A DNA stretch of 64,000 nt from Gammaproteobacteria bacterium (GTDB taxonomy: Bacteria; Pseudomonadota; Gammaproteobacteria; Steroidobacterales; PWYM01): the NCBI GenBank assembly GCA_007693855.1, contig RECU01000056.1, forward strand, positions 1-64,000, in the 5' to 3' direction. Position 1 is the first letter of the stretch, and each line of letters starts with the position of its first letter. Shown piece after piece: positions 21,351 through 31,378 of this stretch. The notes under the pieces were generated by a model. The model saw nothing but the letters and a program-made list of their open reading frames with translations, did no database searches and was not told the origin of the DNA. Made by a program: the position numbers and the translations under genes.

Positions 21351-22543
21351 GCCGCGCGCCCCGCGCGCCGGCGCCTGGGGGGCGGGGGTGGCTGCTCCGG
21401 CTCGCCGACCGCAAGCTCGTGACGGATCCGCAGCAGCAGCCCGATCGCCGCCAGCGTGACGATCATGCTGCTGCGGCCGTAGCTCACCAGCGGCAGGGTC
21501 AGCCCCTTGGTGGGCAGCAGCCCCATGTTCACGCCGATATTGATGAAGGCCTGCAGCCCTAGCCAGACGCCGATCCCCAGCGCCACGTAGGCGGCGAACG
21601 GCCGCTCGGCGCGGGCACAGGCCTGGCTCAGGGTGAAGCAGCGGATCACCACAGCAGCGAACAGGCCGATGGTGACCAGGGTGCCGACCAGCCCGAACTC
21701 CTCGGCCAGCACCGCGAACACGAAGTCGGTGTGCGCCTCGGGCAGGTAGAACAGCTTCTGCACGCTGCTGCCGAGGCCCACGCCGAACCACTGGCCGCGA
21801 CCGATCGCGATCAGCGACTGGGTCAACTGGAAGCCGGCGTCCAGCGGATCGGCCCACGGGTCCATGAAACTGGTCAGCCGGGCCAGCCGATAGGGCGTGG
21901 TCACCGCCAGCGCCACCAGCGCAGCGGTGGCGGTGGCCGCCACCAGCAGAAAATCGCGTAACCGTGCGCCACCGACAAACAGCAGGGCCACAGCAGTCAC
22001 CACCAGCACGGTCGCGGCACCGAAATCAGGCTGCATCAACAGCAGGGCGGCCGCCAGGGCAACGAACACCATGGGCCGCGCAAAGCCGGCAAAACTGCTG
22101 GCCAGCGCATCCTGTCGACGCACCATGTAACCGGCCAGGTAAATGATCATCAGCAACCGTGCCGGCTCCGAGACCTGCAGGTTGATCCCGGCCAGCCGCA
22201 GCCAGCGGGTCGCGCCGTTCACGGTGACACCGACGCCGGGCAGCAGCACCACCACCAGCATGGTCAGTGCACCGGCGAGCACCAGGAAACTGAACCGCTG
22301 CCACAGCCGCATGGGAATCAGCAGGGCGACCGCGGCCAGACCAATCCCCATCCCCAGGGCGAGCAGCTGACGATAGAGGTAGGCCAGCGGTGTCTGGAAC
22401 TCCCGCTCGGCGATGGTGACCGATGCCGAGGCCAGCATCACCAGGCCGATACCAAGGATCGCCAGGGTCAGCGAGAGCAGCACACCGTCGAGCTGCCAGT
22501 GCCCGAGGCGCAGCGTCCGCGGCGTGGCCAGTACGGCACTCAT
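21347..22543 (-). CDS. ftsW: Peptidoglycan glycosyltransferase FtsW
   Basis: FtsW is the SEDS-family polymerase of septal peptidoglycan, working with FtsI. The 398-residue protein has about ten membrane segments, the NGATRWLRLAGINLQVSEPARL motif split across a loop, and the GLLPTKGLTLPLVSYGRSSM segment. The family consensus there is SYGGSS; here the second Gly is Arg (codon within 21467-21484). The C-terminal tail is an unusual run of prolines and arginines ([14 protein letters not shown]). Both ends overlap neighbouring genes by four bases (murD upstream, murG downstream). Confidence 0.97.
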   Translation of the reverse strand: MSAVLATPRTLRLGHWQLDGVLLSLTLAILGIGLVMLASASVTIAEREFQTPLAYLYRQLLALGMGIGLAAVALLIPMRLWQRFSFLVLAGALTMLVVVLLPGVGVTVNGATRWLRLAGINLQVSEPARLLMIIYLAGYMVRRQDALASSFAGFARPMVFVALAAALLLMQPDFGAATVLVVTAVALLFVGGARLRDFLLVAATATAALVALAVTTPYRLARLTSFMDPWADPLDAGFQLTQSLIAIGRGQWFGVGLGSSVQKLFYLPEAHTDFVFAVLAEEFGLVGTLVTIGLFAAVVIRCFTLSQACARAERPFAAYVALGIGVWLGLQAFINIGVNMGLLPTKGLTLPLVSYGRSSMIVTLAAIGLLLRIRHELAVGEPEQPPPPPRRRRAGRAA

Positions 22544-23925
22544 GGCCGCGCCTCCAGCACCGCGGTGGCGAACGCCAGGCCGCGGGCCCGGTAGTCGGTA
22601 TACATGTCGAGACTGGCGCAGGCGGGGGACAGCAGCACGGTGTCGCCAGGGCGCGCCAGCGTGCGGGCGGTGGCCACCGCCTCGTCCATGTCAGCCACGC
22701 GATGGAGGGGCGCGACCGCGTCGAGGGCGGCCGCCAGCAGCCCGGCATCACGACCGAGCAGGACGATACCGCGGGTACGACCGGCCAGTGCCTCGGCCAG
22801 CGGGGTGAAGTCCCGGTCCTTGGCCACTCCGCCGGCGATCAGCACCAGCGGGCCGTCGAGGCCCTGGACCGCAGCCAGCGTGGCGCCGAGGTTGGTGCCC
22901 TTGGAATCGTTGATCCAGGTCAAGCCGTCGTCGGAGGGCACGCGCTCGCAGCGATGCGGCAGACCACGGAACGCGGCCAGCGCCTGCACCGCATCCTCGA
23001 CCGCGGTGCCGGCCGCCTCGGCCAGCGCCAGCGCCGCAAGGGCGTTGGCGACGTTGTGACGCCCGCCGATACGCAGCGCCGAAGCCGCCAGCAGCGGGGT
23101 GGCACCGCGGCACAACCAGGGCGCTCCGTCGACCTCACGCAGGCCGTACTGTCCGGCCTCCGGCTCGCCCAGAGTGAACTCGAGGCAATCGCGGGCGGCC
23201 GGCACCATCGCCATGACCAGCGGATCATCGAGGTTCACCACGCAGGTCTCCGCGTGGTCATAGATGCGCGACTTCAGGCCCGCGTAATGCTCCAGGCTGC
23301 CGTGACGGTCGAGATGATCGGGGCTCACGTTGAGCACCACGGCCGCCCGCGCCGGCAGTCGCGCCGTCTGCTCGAGCTGGAAGCTCGAGACTTCCAGCAC
23401 ATAGAACTGCGGAACCTCACCGGTGAGCAGCTCAAGCGCCGCGGGGCCGAGATTGCCACCGGCCTTGGCGCTCATGCCGCCGGCGTGGAGCATCGCCGCC
23501 ACCAGCGTCGTGACCGTGCTCTTGCCATTGGTACCGGTGATGGCGACCACCGGCGCCTGGGCCTCGGCGATGAACAGGTCGAGCTCGCCCTGCACCGGAA
23601 GACCGCGCGTCCGTGCCTCGGCCAGCAGCGCGAGCGTCGGCGAGAGCCCGGGCGAGACGATCACCCGGTCGACCCGCTCGAGCAGCGACGAGGTGAACTC
23701 ACCGAGCCGCAACCCCTGCTCACCCAGCAGACTCTGCAGCTGGGCCGCGGCGGGCGGCGCCTCGCGGGTGTCGGCCACCACCACCGACAGCCCCCGGCTG
23801 CGCAGAAAGCGCGCGCAGGCCAGGCCCGTGACGCCGGCGCCAAGCACCAGGCTGCGCGGGCGCGTGCCGGATCGGGCAGCGTCTCGGGGCGGGCGGCGGA
23901 CCGGCGTGTCGGCGACAGAGGTCAT
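22540..23925 (-). CDS. murD: UDP-N-acetylmuramoylalanine-D-glutamate ligase
   Basis: MurD adds D-glutamate to UDP-MurNAc-L-Ala. The 461-residue protein carries [19 protein letters not shown] (UDP-binding), the ATP loop [18 protein letters not shown], the [10 protein letters not shown] motif, and the C-terminal [11 protein letters not shown] and GGVAKDRDF segments. An N-terminal extension of about 25 residues rich in Arg/Pro precedes the first β-strand. Start and stop overlap mraY and ftsW by four bases each. Confidence 0.98.
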   Translation of the reverse strand: MTSVADTPVRRPPRDAARSGTRPRSLVLGAGVTGLACARFLRSRGLSVVVADTREAPPAAAQLQSLLGEQGLRLGEFTSSLLERVDRVIVSPGLSPTLALLAEARTRGLPVQGELDLFIAEAQAPVVAITGTNGKSTVTTLVAAMLHAGGMSAKAGGNLGPAALELLTGEVPQFYVLEVSSFQLEQTARLPARAAVVLNVSPDHLDRHGSLEHYAGLKSRIYDHAETCVVNLDDPLVMAMVPAARDCLEFTLGEPEAGQYGLREVDGAPWLCRGATPLLAASALRIGGRHNVANALAALALAEAAGTAVEDAVQALAAFRGLPHRCERVPSDDGLTWINDSKGTNLGATLAAVQGLDGPLVLIAGGVAKDRDFTPLAEALAGRTRGIVLLGRDAGLLAAALDAVAPLHRVADMDEAVATARTLARPGDTVLLSPACASLDMYTDYRARGLAFATAVLEARP

Positions 23926-25004
23926 CGGATCTTCAGACTCGCCAGGCCGATGAGCACGAGGATCACCGTGATGATCCAGAACCGCACGATGACCTTCGGC
24001 TCGGCCCAGCCCTTGAGCTCGTAGTGGTGGTGCAGCGGCGCCATGCGGAACACCCGCCGACCGGTGGTCTTGTAGGAGATCACCTGGATCATCACCGAGA
24101 CGGTCTCGATGACGAACACGCCGCCCATGATCAGCAGCACGATCTCCTGGCGTACGGTCACCGCGACCACGCCCAGGGCGGCGCCCAGCGCAAGCGCACC
24201 GACATCGCCCATGAACACCTGCGCGGGATAGGTGTTGAACCAGAGAAACCCGAGCCCTGCGCCAGCCAGCGCGGCACAGAACACCAGCAGCTCGCCCGTG
24301 CCGGCGACGTAAGGAATATCGAGGTAGGCCGCGAAGTTCACGTTACCGGCGGCATAGGCGAACACCCCGAGCGCCGCCGCCACCATGACCGTCGGCATGA
24401 TGGCCAGGCCGTCCAGGCCATCGGTGAGATTGACGGCGTTGGAACTGCCGACGATGACCAGCCAGACCAGCGGAATGTAGAGCAGCCCGAGCGGCAGCAG
24501 CAGGTCGGGGAAATAGGGGATCAGCAGCGAGGTCTCCACCGGCCCGGTGGCGGTGGTGTAGAGGATCACGGCAGCCACCAGCGCGACCACCGTCTGCCAG
24601 AACATTTTCCAGCGAGCGATCAGCCCACGGGTGTCGCCGAGCACCAGCTTCTTGTAATCGTCAATGAACCCGATCACGCCGAAGGCCAGCGTGGTGAGCA
24701 GCACGATCCACACGTAGCGGTTGGACAGGTCCGCCCACAGCAGCGTCGCCACGGCGATGGCCACCAGGATCAGCGCCCCGCCCATGGTCGGCGTGCCCGC
24801 CTTGGGCAGATGCGACTGGGGTCCCTCGGCACGCACCTGCTGACCGATCTGGCGGCGGGTCAGGCGGCGGATCATCGCCGGTCCGAGCAGCAGCGAGAAC
24901 GCCAGCGCGGTCAGCGCGCCGAGAATCGCGCGCATGGTGATGTAGCCGAACACGTTGAAGCCGGAGTAGAAGCGGGTGAGGTATTCGGTGAGGTAGAGCA
25001 GCAT
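23922..25004 (-). CDS. mraY: Phospho-N-acetylmuramoyl-pentapeptide transferase MraY
   Basis: MraY transfers phospho-MurNAc-pentapeptide to undecaprenyl phosphate, forming lipid I. The 360-residue, ten-helix protein has [10 protein letters not shown], the catalytic aspartate motif [19 protein letters not shown], the [14 protein letters not shown] loop and the [14 protein letters not shown] motif. The ATG at 25004 ([19 protein letters not shown]) is the family-typical start, two bases after the murF stop. Longer in-frame readings lie inside murF and are rejected. Confidence 0.98.
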   Translation of the reverse strand: MLLYLTEYLTRFYSGFNVFGYITMRAILGALTALAFSLLLGPAMIRRLTRRQIGQQVRAEGPQSHLPKAGTPTMGGALILVAIAVATLLWADLSNRYVWIVLLTTLAFGVIGFIDDYKKLVLGDTRGLIARWKMFWQTVVALVAAVILYTTATGPVETSLLIPYFPDLLLPLGLLYIPLVWLVIVGSSNAVNLTDGLDGLAIMPTVMVAAALGVFAYAAGNVNFAAYLDIPYVAGTGELLVFCAALAGAGLGFLWFNTYPAQVFMGDVGALALGAALGVVAVTVRQEIVLLIMGGVFVIETVSVMIQVISYKTTGRRVFRMAPLHHHYELKGWAEPKVIVRFWIITVILVLIGLASLKIR

Positions 25005-25006
25005 CG

Positions 25007-26380
25007 TCAGCTCCCCGTCCGGGCATCGGGGGCGATCAGGCGCGCCACCAGGCGATCGAGGCCGGCCGCGCGCGACGCCTTGACCAGCACCGTGGTGCCC
25101 GGGGCGAATTCGGGCACGAGCAGGGCCTCGGCCTCGTCGAGATCGGCGGCGACACGTCCGGCGGCACCGAAGGCTGCGGCAGCCGCCGCGGCCAGCGGGC
25201 CGATGCACAGCAGCCCGTCGAGGCCCGCCGCCCGCGCGGCCTGCCCCAGCTCGGCATGCAACGCCTCGGCCTGCTCACCGAGCTCACCCATGTCGCCCAG
25301 CACCAGCCAGCGCCGCCCGGGCAGCGCCGCCAGCGTGGCGATGGCGGCGCGCACGGAACCGGGATTGGCGTTGTAGCTGTCATCGAACACCACCGCACCG
25401 CCGCGCCCGGCCAGCGGCTGGAGCCGTCCGGCGGGGTTGCGGCAGGTCGCCAGGCCGGTCTTGACGTCAGCAAGACTCGCGCCCGCCGCCACGGCCGCCG
25501 CCGCCGCGCCCAGCGCGTTGCGCACGTTGTGCTCGCCGGCCATCGGCAGCTGCACGTCACCCTCGCCCAGCGGGCAGACCAGGCGGAAGTAGAGCCGGGG
25601 CGCGACTGCATCGCCGGCGCTGCGGACGTCACGCGCCGTGAATTCGGCTTCCGCCTCGAGGCCGAAACGCACCACCGGGCGCCGGGCGCAGTACTCCAGC
25701 CACAGCGGCGCATAGCGATCATCGGCATTCACCACCGCCGTGGCATGCTCGGGCAGTTCCCGGAACAGCTCGCCCTTGGCCTGGGCCACCCCATCGAGCG
25801 AGCCGAAGCCCTCGAGGTGCGCAGGCCCGGCGTTGGTCACCAGTCCTACCGTCGGCTGGACCAGCGTGGTCAGCCGGGCGATCTCACCGGCATGGTTCGC
25901 ACCCATCTCGACCACCGCAGCGCGGTGCCGACGCGCCAGTCGCAGCAGCGTGAGTGGCACCCCGATCTCGTTGTTGAGGTTGCCGCGTGTGGCCATCACC
26001 GGGCCGCGCTCGGCCAGGATCGCGCGCAGCATCTCCTTCACGGTGGTCTTGCCGTTGGAGCCGGTCAGCCCGATCACCGGCCCGGCGAAGCCCCGGCGCC
26101 AATGGGCCGCCAGCCGTTGCAGGGCCTGCAGGGGGTCGGGCACCAGCACCTGGGGCACCGGCGCATCGACCGCGCGGCCCACCAGTACGCCGGCGGCACC
26201 GGCAGACCGGGCGATCTCGACGAAATCATGACCATTGAAGCGTGGCCCGACGAGCGCCACGAAGAGGTTGCCGCGGGTGAGCGTGCGGGTATCGATCGAC
26301 ACACCATCGAACGCGCTGTCCGGCCCGATCAGCTCACCCCCGGTGACCAGCGCCACTTCCGCGAGCGTATGCAGCGTCAT
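25007..26380 (-). CDS. murF: UDP-MurNAc-tripeptide-D-Ala-D-Ala ligase
   Basis: MurF adds the D-Ala-D-Ala dipeptide to the stem peptide. The 457-residue protein has the N-terminal [17 protein letters not shown] (UDP-binding) motif, the ATP loop [32 protein letters not shown]-like ([15 protein letters not shown]), and [15 protein letters not shown]. It uses the product of the nearby ddl gene. It overlaps murE by four bases and precedes mraY by two. Confidence 0.98.
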   Translation of the reverse strand: MTLHTLAEVALVTGGELIGPDSAFDGVSIDTRTLTRGNLFVALVGPRFNGHDFVEIARSAGAAGVLVGRAVDAPVPQVLVPDPLQALQRLAAHWRRGFAGPVIGLTGSNGKTTVKEMLRAILAERGPVMATRGNLNNEIGVPLTLLRLARRHRAAVVEMGANHAGEIARLTTLVQPTVGLVTNAGPAHLEGFGSLDGVAQAKGELFRELPEHATAVVNADDRYAPLWLEYCARRPVVRFGLEAEAEFTARDVRSAGDAVAPRLYFRLVCPLGEGDVQLPMAGEHNVRNALGAAAAAVAAGASLADVKTGLATCRNPAGRLQPLAGRGGAVVFDDSYNANPGSVRAAIATLAALPGRRWLVLGDMGELGEQAEALHAELGQAARAAGLDGLLCIGPLAAAAAAAFGAAGRVAADLDEAEALLVPEFAPGTTVLVKASRAAGLDRLVARLIAPDARTGS

Positions 26381-27885
26381 CGCAGTGCCTCCAGCACATC
26401 CCGGACGACGTCGGCATCGCTGAACGGCAACACCTGATCGCCGACCTGCTGGCTGCGTTCATGGCCCTTGCCGGCGACCAGCACCACGTCGCCCGCGCGG
26501 GCCTCGCCGATCGCGGTCGCGATCGCCGCCCGCCGGTCGCGGATCACGCGGGCGCCACGGGCGCCCGCACCCCGCTGGATGGCCGCGATGATCTGCTCGG
26601 CATCTTCACCACGCGGGTTGTCATCGGTGAGGATCACTTCGTCGGCCAGGCGTGCAGCCACCTCGCCCATCAACGGCCGCTTCTCGCGATCGCGCTCACC
26701 GCCACAGCCGAAGACGCAATACAGTCGTGCGCGTGGCCGCTGCTCACGCAGCGCCTCCAGCGCGCGCTCCAGCGCATCGGGCGTGTGGGCGAAGTCGACG
26801 ATCACCAGCGGCGCGTGTCCCGCGCCGCCGAAACCCTGCATGCGTCCCGGCGGCGGCGCCACACGGGCCAGCCGGGCGGCGGCCCGGTCGGGGGGCAGGC
26901 CCAGCGCCACCAGGATGCCGAGCGCGAGCGCAAGATTGCCGGCGTTGAAACGCCCTACCAGCGGACTCTCAAGCTCACCATGCGCCCCATCCAGCGACCA
27001 CGCCAGCGTCAGTCCGCCGCTCGCCGAGGGTGCCGCCCGGGCCACCAGCCGGCGACCGGCGCCCCCACCAAACCCGTTCAGTGACACTGCAAGCGGCGAG
27101 ACGCCGGCGGGTAACGCGGCGAGCAGCCGCGCGCCCTGGGGGTCATCCGCGTTGATCACCGCCCATTCGAGACCCGGCCAGGCGAACAGCCGCGCCTTGG
27201 CCGCGGCATACGCTTCGAGGCTGCCGTGGTAGTCGAGATGCTCGTGGCTCAGGTTGGTGAACGCGGCCACCCGCAGACGCACGCCATCCAGGCGCGCCTG
27301 GTCGAGGGCATGCGACGAAGCCTCGAGCGTGCCATGCCGACAGCCCGCAGCGTGGGCGTCCGCCAGCCAGCGGTGCAGCGTGATCACGTCGGGCGTGGTG
27401 AGCGTCGCGGCGGCGAGCGCCGCGGGCCGCCCGCGCCCCAGCGTACCCACGTAGGCGCAGGGGTGGTTGTCCGCTTCCAGGGCGCGGGCGACCAGCCAGG
27501 CCACGGTGGTCTTGCCGTTGGTGCCGGTGACGGCGGCGAGCGCCATCCCGGCCGACGGCTGACCGAAAAACCGATCGGCCATCATGCCCAGCCGCGCGCG
27601 CAAAAGCGGCGCGCGGATCCCGGCCACGGTGTCCGGCAGCCGCGGCGGGGCAATGTTCTCCGCCGGCTCCCAGGCCACCGCCGCGGCACCCCGCGCGAGC
27701 GCCTCCTCCAGATGGTCCAGCCCGTGGCCGCTGCGCCCGGCAAGCGCCACGAACAGTCCACCCGGCTGCACGTCGCCACTGTGCAGGGTGAGGTCCTGCA
27801 CCCGCACATCGGCCAGCGGGGCGGGGCAGTCGCTGAACAGCGCGCCAAGCGTCATGCCGATGTCGGGCCGCAGGGCGGACATCAT
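26377..27885 (-). CDS. murE: UDP-MurNAc-L-Ala-D-Glu:meso-diaminopimelate ligase
   Basis: MurE adds the third stem-peptide residue. The 502-residue protein contains the ATP loop AVTGTNGKTTVAWLVARAL, the NLSHEHLDYHGS motif and, in the C-terminal domain, DDNPRGED. The DNPR tetrapeptide is the known mark of meso-diaminopimelate specificity, so the peptidoglycan is predicted to be the A1γ (DAP) type. The start at 27885 (MMSALRPD…) overlaps the ftsI stop by four bases; the next codon is also ATG. Confidence 0.98.
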   Translation of the reverse strand: MMSALRPDIGMTLGALFSDCPAPLADVRVQDLTLHSGDVQPGGLFVALAGRSGHGLDHLEEALARGAAAVAWEPAENIAPPRLPDTVAGIRAPLLRARLGMMADRFFGQPSAGMALAAVTGTNGKTTVAWLVARALEADNHPCAYVGTLGRGRPAALAAATLTTPDVITLHRWLADAHAAGCRHGTLEASSHALDQARLDGVRLRVAAFTNLSHEHLDYHGSLEAYAAAKARLFAWPGLEWAVINADDPQGARLLAALPAGVSPLAVSLNGFGGGAGRRLVARAAPSASGGLTLAWSLDGAHGELESPLVGRFNAGNLALALGILVALGLPPDRAAARLARVAPPPGRMQGFGGAGHAPLVIVDFAHTPDALERALEALREQRPRARLYCVFGCGGERDREKRPLMGEVAARLADEVILTDDNPRGEDAEQIIAAIQRGAGARGARVIRDRRAAIATAIGEARAGDVVLVAGKGHERSQQVGDQVLPFSDADVVRDVLEALR

Positions 27886-29612
27886 GGCCCCACCCCGGCG
27901 CGGATGATGCGCTGACTGTCCTGCGCAGGCAGCTGATCGGGTGGCACGGCGAGCAGGCGCAGGGCATCGGAGACGATCTGCCCGAACACCGGCGCGGCCA
28001 CCTCGCCGCCATAGAACCCACCGGCCCGGGGTTCGTCGATCACCACCGCCACCGCCAGGCGTGGATCACTGGCCGGGGCGAGACCGGCAAACAGGGACAG
28101 GTGGCGCGTCTCCGAATACCCGCCAGCCACGGCCTTGCGCGCAGTGCCGGTCTTGCCGGCCACGCTGTAGCCCTGCACCGCGGCGCGGTTGCCGGTGCCG
28201 GCGGGGGTCACCACCGCCTCCATCATCTGCATCACCGCCGCCGCGGTCTCGGCGCTGAGCAGCCGCTCCCCCGCCGGCGCCTCATCCAGCGCCACCAGCG
28301 AGATGCCCCGCGCCACGCCACCGGCGCCGATCAGCGCATAGGCCTGGGCGAGCTGCAGGGTGGTCATCGACAAGCCGTAACCGAAGGCCATGGTGGCCTG
28401 GCCGACGGGTCGCCACAGCGTATGGTGATGCAGCAGTCCTGCGGACTCGCCCGGGAACCCCGAGCTGGTCGGCCGCCCGAGGCCGAAGCGATCCAGCACC
28501 TGCCACATCTCCAGCGGCTCGAGATCCATCGCCACGCGCACGGCACCGACATTGCTCGATTGGGCCATCAGGGTGGTGAGGTCGATGCGACCGAGGTTGC
28601 GCCGATCCTCGATACGGCGGGCACCCACCTGCGTGAAGCCTGGCGCGGTATCCACCCAGGCATCGGCCCGGTAACGCCCGGACTCCAGCGCGGCGGCGAC
28701 GATCAGCGGCTTGAACGCCGAGCCCGGCTCGAAGATGTCGGTGGCGGCGCGATTGCGATAGCGGTCGACGGCAAACTGCGAGCGGTCGTTGGGGTTGTAG
28801 GCCGGCTGGTTGACGATGGCGAGCACCTCGCCGGTGCGCACATCGAGCACCACCGCCGAGCCGGAAATCGCATCGTGCCGGGCCACCGCCGCCTTGAGCT
28901 CGCGGTAAGCGAGATACTGCAGGCGCAGGTCGATACTGGTGCGCAGGGTCCGGCCGGGACGTGCCGGGCGGACACTCTCGACATGCTCGATCACCCGGCC
29001 GAACCGGTCACGCAGCACGCGTTTGACGCCCGGTTCGCCTCGCAGCCACGGATCGAAAGCAAGCTCGAGCCCCTCCTGGCCGCGGTCGTCGATATTGGTG
29101 AAGCCCAGCAGGTGGCCACTGACCTCGCCAGCCGGGTAATAGCGGCGGTATTCGCGCTGCAGGTGCACCCCGGGAAGCTGCAGCGCCATCACCCTCGCGG
29201 CCTGGTCGGGGCGCATATGCCGGCGCAGGTACAGGAATTCACGATGGGTGTTGCTGGTGAGCTGACGCGCCAGCCACTGGGGATCGCGTTCAAGTGCACG
29301 CGCGAGCTCGGGCAGCCGTTCGATCGCCACCGTCAGCTCGCGCGGGTTGGCCCAGACGCTGTCCACCGGCGTACTCACGGCCAGCGGCTCACCATGACGA
29401 TCGACGATCGGACCGCGGTGCGCGGCGATCTCGGCACGCCGGATATGCCGGGCGTCGCCCTCGGCGGTCAGGAAGGCGTTATCGATCACCTGGAGCTCCA
29501 CGGCACGCACGCACAGCACCACGGTCGCGATCACGAACCCGCCGAGCACGAACAGGCTGCGTCTGCGGAAACGCTGGGCGTCGACCGTTTCCCGGCGTGG
29601 GCGGCGGGCCAT
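27882..29612 (-). CDS. ftsI: Septal peptidoglycan transpeptidase FtsI (PBP3)
   Basis: FtsI is the class B penicillin-binding protein that cross-links septal murein with FtsW. The 576-residue protein has a short basic cytoplasmic tail, one membrane anchor (~18-38), the pedestal domain (RGPIVDRHGEPLAVS) and the transpeptidase domain with SAFK (Ser298-Lys301), SSN (352-354) and KTG (487-489). All catalytic motifs are intact. It follows ftsL by one base and overlaps murE by four, consistent with strong translational coupling. Confidence 0.98.
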   Translation of the reverse strand: MARRPRRETVDAQRFRRRSLFVLGGFVIATVVLCVRAVELQVIDNAFLTAEGDARHIRRAEIAAHRGPIVDRHGEPLAVSTPVDSVWANPRELTVAIERLPELARALERDPQWLARQLTSNTHREFLYLRRHMRPDQAARVMALQLPGVHLQREYRRYYPAGEVSGHLLGFTNIDDRGQEGLELAFDPWLRGEPGVKRVLRDRFGRVIEHVESVRPARPGRTLRTSIDLRLQYLAYRELKAAVARHDAISGSAVVLDVRTGEVLAIVNQPAYNPNDRSQFAVDRYRNRAATDIFEPGSAFKPLIVAAALESGRYRADAWVDTAPGFTQVGARRIEDRRNLGRIDLTTLMAQSSNVGAVRVAMDLEPLEMWQVLDRFGLGRPTSSGFPGESAGLLHHHTLWRPVGQATMAFGYGLSMTTLQLAQAYALIGAGGVARGISLVALDEAPAGERLLSAETAAAVMQMMEAVVTPAGTGNRAAVQGYSVAGKTGTARKAVAGGYSETRHLSLFAGLAPASDPRLAVAVVIDEPRAGGFYGGEVAAPVFGQIVSDALRLLAVPPDQLPAQDSQRIIRAGVGP

Positions 29613-29613
29613 C

Positions 29614-29904
29614 TCAGGGCTCCCCGGAGACGATCATGATGTCTTCAGGCCGTGGGGAACGCATCATCAGCTCGCGGCGCACCACCGCCTCGATGCGTCC
29701 ATGGGTGGCCAGCGCGCCCTGCTCGATCTGCAAGCGACCCCAATCGACCTGCAGACGGTCACGCTCGGACTCGAGCCGTTGCAGCTCGATGAACAGCTGA
29801 CGCGACTCATGGCGGGCAGTGACGCCGGCAAGCGCCGAGACCACGACGGCTGCAAACAGCAGCACGATCACTGCCAGATCGAACAGCAGACCGCCCATGC
29901 GCAT
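29614..29904 (-). CDS. ftsL: Cell division protein FtsL
   Basis: FtsL is a small bitopic divisome protein that forms a coiled coil with FtsB. The 96-residue product has an N-terminal membrane segment (~LLFDLAVIVLLFAAVVVSALAGV), then a leucine-rich coiled coil (RQLFIELQRLESERDRLQVD) and the WGRLQIEQGALATHGRIE signature. ATG 29904 is used. GTG at 29910 overlaps the rsmH stop (GTGA) and would add two residues. Its place between rsmH and ftsI is diagnostic despite low sequence conservation. Confidence 0.95.
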   Translation of the reverse strand: MRMGGLLFDLAVIVLLFAAVVVSALAGVTARHESRQLFIELQRLESERDRLQVDWGRLQIEQGALATHGRIEAVVRRELMMRSPRPEDIMIVSGEP

Positions 29905-29906
29905 GC

Positions 29907-30830
29907 TCACAGGCGCTCCGCCGCGCGCAGCACGGCACTGCGGGCGCGCGGGTTGCGCGCCAGTTCCGCCTCGCCCGCACGCACCGCGCGGCCGATCAGC
30001 CTGAGCGTGGGCCGGGCATGGTCCGGCATGTTTGGCAGGCCGGCGTACACCGGGTCCGGGCGACTGCGATTCCGCAGGAAGCGCTTGACCATGCGATCCT
30101 CCAGGGAATGGAAGCTGATCACGCACAACCGCCCGCCCTGCACCAGGAGGTCGGCCGCCTGGGCCAGCACCGTCTCGAGCACTTCGAGCTCACGGTTGAT
30201 GAAGATACGGATCGCCTGAAAGCTCCGGGTCGCGGGGTGCTTGCGCTCGCGATGGCCGGGCAGTGCCGCCGCCACCAGAGTCGCCAGGCGCCCGGTGGTC
30301 GTGATCGGCGCCTCGGCGCGTGCCGCGACCAGCTGGCGGGCGATCCGGCGCGCATGGCGCTCCTCGCCATAATCGCGCAGGACCTCGGCGATCTCCTCCG
30401 GGGAGGCGACCGCCAGCCAGTCTGCGGCACTGGGTCCGGCGTGTGGATTCATGCGCATGTCCAGTGGCCCGTCTGCCTGAAAACTGAAACCCCGCGCCGG
30501 ATCGTCGAGCTGCGGTGAAGACACCCCGAGATCCAGCAGCACGCCATCCACACCCCCCTCGCCCAGCGCCTCTGCAGCCAGCCCCGCCAGGTCGGCAAAA
30601 TTGCCGCGGCGGATCAGTACCCGAGGATCCCCGCCCAGCCGGGCCTCGGCATCGGCCACCGCCGCCGGGTCCTGGTCGATGACCAGCAGCCGGCCGGCGT
30701 CGCCCAGCTGCGCCAACAGCGCCGCGGCATGGCCACCGCGACCGTACGTCGCATCGATGTAGCGTCCTCCGACGCGCGGCAGGAGCGCCTGAAGAACCTC
30801 TTCAAGCAGAACCGGGACATGCATCGTCAT
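29907..30830 (-). CDS. rsmH: 16S rRNA (cytosine1402-N4)-methyltransferase RsmH
   Basis: RsmH (MraW) methylates N4 of C1402 in 16S rRNA with S-adenosylmethionine. The 307-residue protein begins MHVPVLLEEVLQALLPRVGG-like after a two-residue extension. It contains the SAM motif DATYGRGGHAAALL, the LDLGVSSPQLDDPARGFSF loop and the C-terminal ISFHSLEDRMVKRFLR signature. It lies eight bases after mraZ and two before ftsL. RsmI, which methylates the same nucleotide's ribose, is encoded just upstream beyond rnpB. Confidence 0.98.
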   Translation of the reverse strand: MTMHVPVLLEEVLQALLPRVGGRYIDATYGRGGHAAALLAQLGDAGRLLVIDQDPAAVADAEARLGGDPRVLIRRGNFADLAGLAAEALGEGGVDGVLLDLGVSSPQLDDPARGFSFQADGPLDMRMNPHAGPSAADWLAVASPEEIAEVLRDYGEERHARRIARQLVAARAEAPITTTGRLATLVAAALPGHRERKHPATRSFQAIRIFINRELEVLETVLAQAADLLVQGGRLCVISFHSLEDRMVKRFLRNRSRPDPVYAGLPNMPDHARPTLRLIGRAVRAGEAELARNPRARSAVLRAAERL

Positions 30831-30838
30831 GGCCCGGC

Positions 30839-31294
30839 TCAGAGCGACAGGTGCTCGAGTTCAGCCGGCAGGTCGGGCCTGTCGTCATCCTCCGCAGCCA
30901 GCCATTCATCGCGGCGCGCATTCCAGCGCGCCTCGTCCCACAATTCGAACTTGTTGCCCTGGCCGATCAGCATCGCCTGGCGCTCAAGCCCGGCGAATTC
31001 CCGCAGTTCGCGGGGCAGGAGCAGCCGGCCATTGCCGTCCATCTCCAGTTCCGCGGCATAGCCGACCATCAGGCGCTGCAGACGGCGGGCCTGCTTGTTG
31101 AGACTGGGCAGACGCACAAGCTTGCGTTCAATCTCCTCCCAATCGGGCAGCGGATACATGAGCAGGCAGTAATCACGGTCCACGGTGACGACCAGCTGAC
31201 CGTCACACCGGGTCTGAATGCGCTCGCGATAGCGCGTGGGGACGGCAAGCCGCCCCTTGGCATCCAGCGTGACTTTGGTGGCTCCCCTGAACAT
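30839..31294 (-). CDS. mraZ: Transcriptional regulator MraZ
   Basis: MraZ is the AbrB/SpoVT-fold repressor that controls its own dcw operon. The 151-residue protein begins MFRGATKVTLDAKGRLAVP and contains the second copy of the motif, ELEMDGNGRLLLPRELREFA. Both DxxGR elements are present. The ATG at 31294 is fixed by this standard N-terminus. It is the first gene of the dcw cluster; three MraZ-type boxes and a strong promoter lie directly upstream. Confidence 0.97.
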   Translation of the reverse strand: MFRGATKVTLDAKGRLAVPTRYRERIQTRCDGQLVVTVDRDYCLLMYPLPDWEEIERKLVRLPSLNKQARRLQRLMVGYAAELEMDGNGRLLLPRELREFAGLERQAMLIGQGNKFELWDEARWNARRDEWLAAEDDDRPDLPAELEHLSL

Positions 31295-31315
31295 GTGCGC
31301 ATCCGGGCGTGGCGA

Positions 31316-31340
31316 ACCCTGTTTTCCCACTTTTCACCAC
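31316..31340 (-). promoter_or_regulatory. MraZ operator (three 10-bp-spaced boxes)
   Basis: On the minus strand the boxes read GTGGT (31340-31336), GTGGG (31330-31326) and AGGGT (31320-31316), spaced exactly 10 bp centre to centre with A-rich five-base spacers. Known MraZ operators are tandem GTGGG-type repeats with five-base spacers, so MraZ should bind one DNA face here. The boxes lie just downstream of the -10 element, over the expected transcription start, fitting autorepression. The third box is degenerate. Confidence 0.8.
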
Positions 31341-31348
31341 TTTGAGAC

Positions 31349-31378
31349 ACTATAGGGAGCGCGCGCACTCGGTGTCAA
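31349..31378 (-). promoter_or_regulatory. dcw cluster promoter upstream of mraZ
   Basis: The minus strand reads TTGACA (31378-31373), an 18-bp spacer, then TATAGT (31354-31349). That is a perfect -35 and a five-of-six -10 for the housekeeping sigma factor, rare in DNA this GC-rich. Transcription should begin near 31342, about 50 bases before the mraZ ATG, passing straight through the MraZ boxes. Confidence 0.82.

Noticed and set aside
21351-21857. N-terminal extension of murG
   Set aside because: The extra codons read out of frame through ftsW; the conserved MurG start is at 21350.
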